Positions 63,202 through 64,000 of a stretch of DNA of 64,000 nt are shown here, piece after piece. Numbering within the stretch: the first letter of the stretch is position 1; the number at the start of each line of letters is the position of its first letter. A model generated the notes under the pieces. That model was not told the origin of the DNA and made no database searches. It saw nothing but the letters and a program-made list of their open reading frames with translations. This DNA comes from Oceanospirillales bacterium (GTDB lineage: Bacteria > Pseudomonadota > Gammaproteobacteria > Pseudomonadales > Endozoicomonadaceae), in NCBI GenBank assembly GCA_004762125.1, contig SIHQ01000023.1:1-64000 (forward strand), in the 5' to 3' direction. Both the position numbers and the translations under genes were made by a program.

Positions 63202-64000
63202 ATGCCTGAAACTCCGAAGCCTTATTCTCCAACGGAAGGCGTTTACCAAATGCCAGGCTCCATCTCTGACATCCAGGGCGATATTTTCTATATCGAAGCC
63301 CGTACTCCCTATGTGATGGAACGGGGGCATGTACACGGTCATGTGGAACTGAATTTTCTGATTAACTGCAGTGCGACCTATATCATCAATGGTCGTAAAG
63401 AAGAGGTTCCGGAAAATCGTTTGGCGATCTTCTGGGCGAACGTGCCTCACCAGATGATTGATATTCAGGGTGAAGGGACGCTGTTCAATCTTTATATTCC
63501 ACTCCCGTTTTTTCTGGAGTGGTCTCTGCCTGAACGATTTCGGCAGGATATCCTTTCCGGCAACCTGGCTCTAGCACGACTGGATGCAACGCTTCTGCAC
63601 GCGACATTAGATAGGTGGTTCAGGGAATATAATCTTGAGCAAACGGAGTTTCAGGAACTGATTCTGGGTGAAATTGCTCTCTGCTTGAAACGGGTTGCTC
63701 TGATGGGTTGGGATCATCCCAATGGTATTGAAGCCGAAGCTCAAGCAGCAACGTCAAAATTAAAAGGTGCCCAGCATGTTTCTGAAATGGTGCGTTTTAT
63801 TGCTGAAAATTTGCATAAACCCATTTCCACTTCTAATGTGGCTAAACATCTTGGGCTCCACAAAAACTATACGACAAACCTGTTTTCTGGAGTGATGGGA
63901 ACGTCCATAAAACAGTATCTTCAGTTTCAGAGATTACAAAAAGCACAGTTGTTGCTGATGGACAGTGAACGACAAATATCGGATGTTGGGCTTGAGTGTG
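63202..64000 (+). CDS. AraC/MelR-like transcriptional regulator, cut by window end
   Basis: 266 codons visible, with no stop before the edge. The N-terminal cupin-type sensor has RGHVHGHVELNFLINC and LAIFWANVPHQMID, close to MelR-type sugar regulators. The AraC helix-turn-helix begins near residue 195 (VRFIAENLHKPISTSNVAKHLGLHKNY) and continues to QISDVGLEC at the edge. It is divergent from galE, so it is the likely regulator of the galactose operon. Start ATG 63202 has no clear ribosome site; ATG 63250 is an alternative. Confidence 0.9.
   Translation, partial: MPETPKPYSPTEGVYQMPGSISDIQGDIFYIEARTPYVMERGHVHGHVELNFLINCSATYIINGRKEEVPENRLAIFWANVPHQMIDIQGEGTLFNLYIPLPFFLEWSLPERFRQDILSGNLALARLDATLLHATLDRWFREYNLEQTEFQELILGEIALCLKRVALMGWDHPNGIEAEAQAATSKLKGAQHVSEMVRFIAENLHKPISTSNVAKHLGLHKNYTTNLFSGVMGTSIKQYLQFQRLQKAQLLLMDSERQISDVGLEC

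Overview
The window looks like a marine, host-associated gammaproteobacterium. The closest fit I can name is an Endozoicomonas-like member of the Oceanospirillales; this is inference, not a database result. The conserved block ssrA-smpB-ratA-rnfH-bamE-fur-recN follows the usual Pseudomonas/Oceanospirillales order. The accessory genes (very large orphan proteins, a SET-domain protein, an ExoY-like cyclase, a type VI secretion system) point to contact with a eukaryotic host.

Layout. 1-5.7 kb: part of an integrative element next to ssrA. It holds a decayed exonuclease/helicase gene, a 789-aa orphan and a P4-type integrase whose start faces the ssrA 3' end. 5.7-10.1 kb: tmRNA, a 616-aa exported orphan, a SET-domain gene with a C10 tract near its 5' end, and smpB. 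10.4-16.1 kb: a sodium symporter, a DUF1272 protein, an exported 610-aa protein with a J-like HPD motif, and a 592-aa orphan. 16.3-18.1 kb: ratA, rnfH, bamE, fur. 18.4-47.8 kb: a complete type VI secretion system (T6SS) built as two converging operons. The plus operon holds a periplasmic binding-like protein, FHA protein, TssJ, TssK, TssL, TssM and a kinase. The minus operon holds a Sel1 lipoprotein, TssA, Hcp, TssB, TssC, a second TssC, TssE, TssF, TssG, ClpV, VgrG, an accessory protein, PAAR, an Ala/Ser-rich 687-aa protein and an ExoY-like nucleotidyl cyclase. 48-53.2 kb: LysR regulator, multi-PAS protein with a degenerate GGDEF motif, recN. 53.6-59.6 kb: AT-rich exported orphan, OprC-like copper receptor, ChaC-like enzyme, an 11-bp minisatellite, an amidohydrolase and a GNAT relic. 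59.6-64 kb: galE-galT-galK with a divergent AraC/MelR-like regulator cut by the window edge.

How the genes fit together. The conserved genes act as a scaffold that accessory blocks have split in three places (ssrA/smpB, smpB/ratA, fur/recN). The T6SS carries every core component. At the distal end of its VgrG operon sits a cargo module whose last gene has the catalytic motifs of ExoY/edema-factor cyclases. Known enzymes of that class need a eukaryotic activator, so this T6SS may act on host cells. That module, together with the SET-domain gene that may be phase-variable, is the most interesting part of the window.
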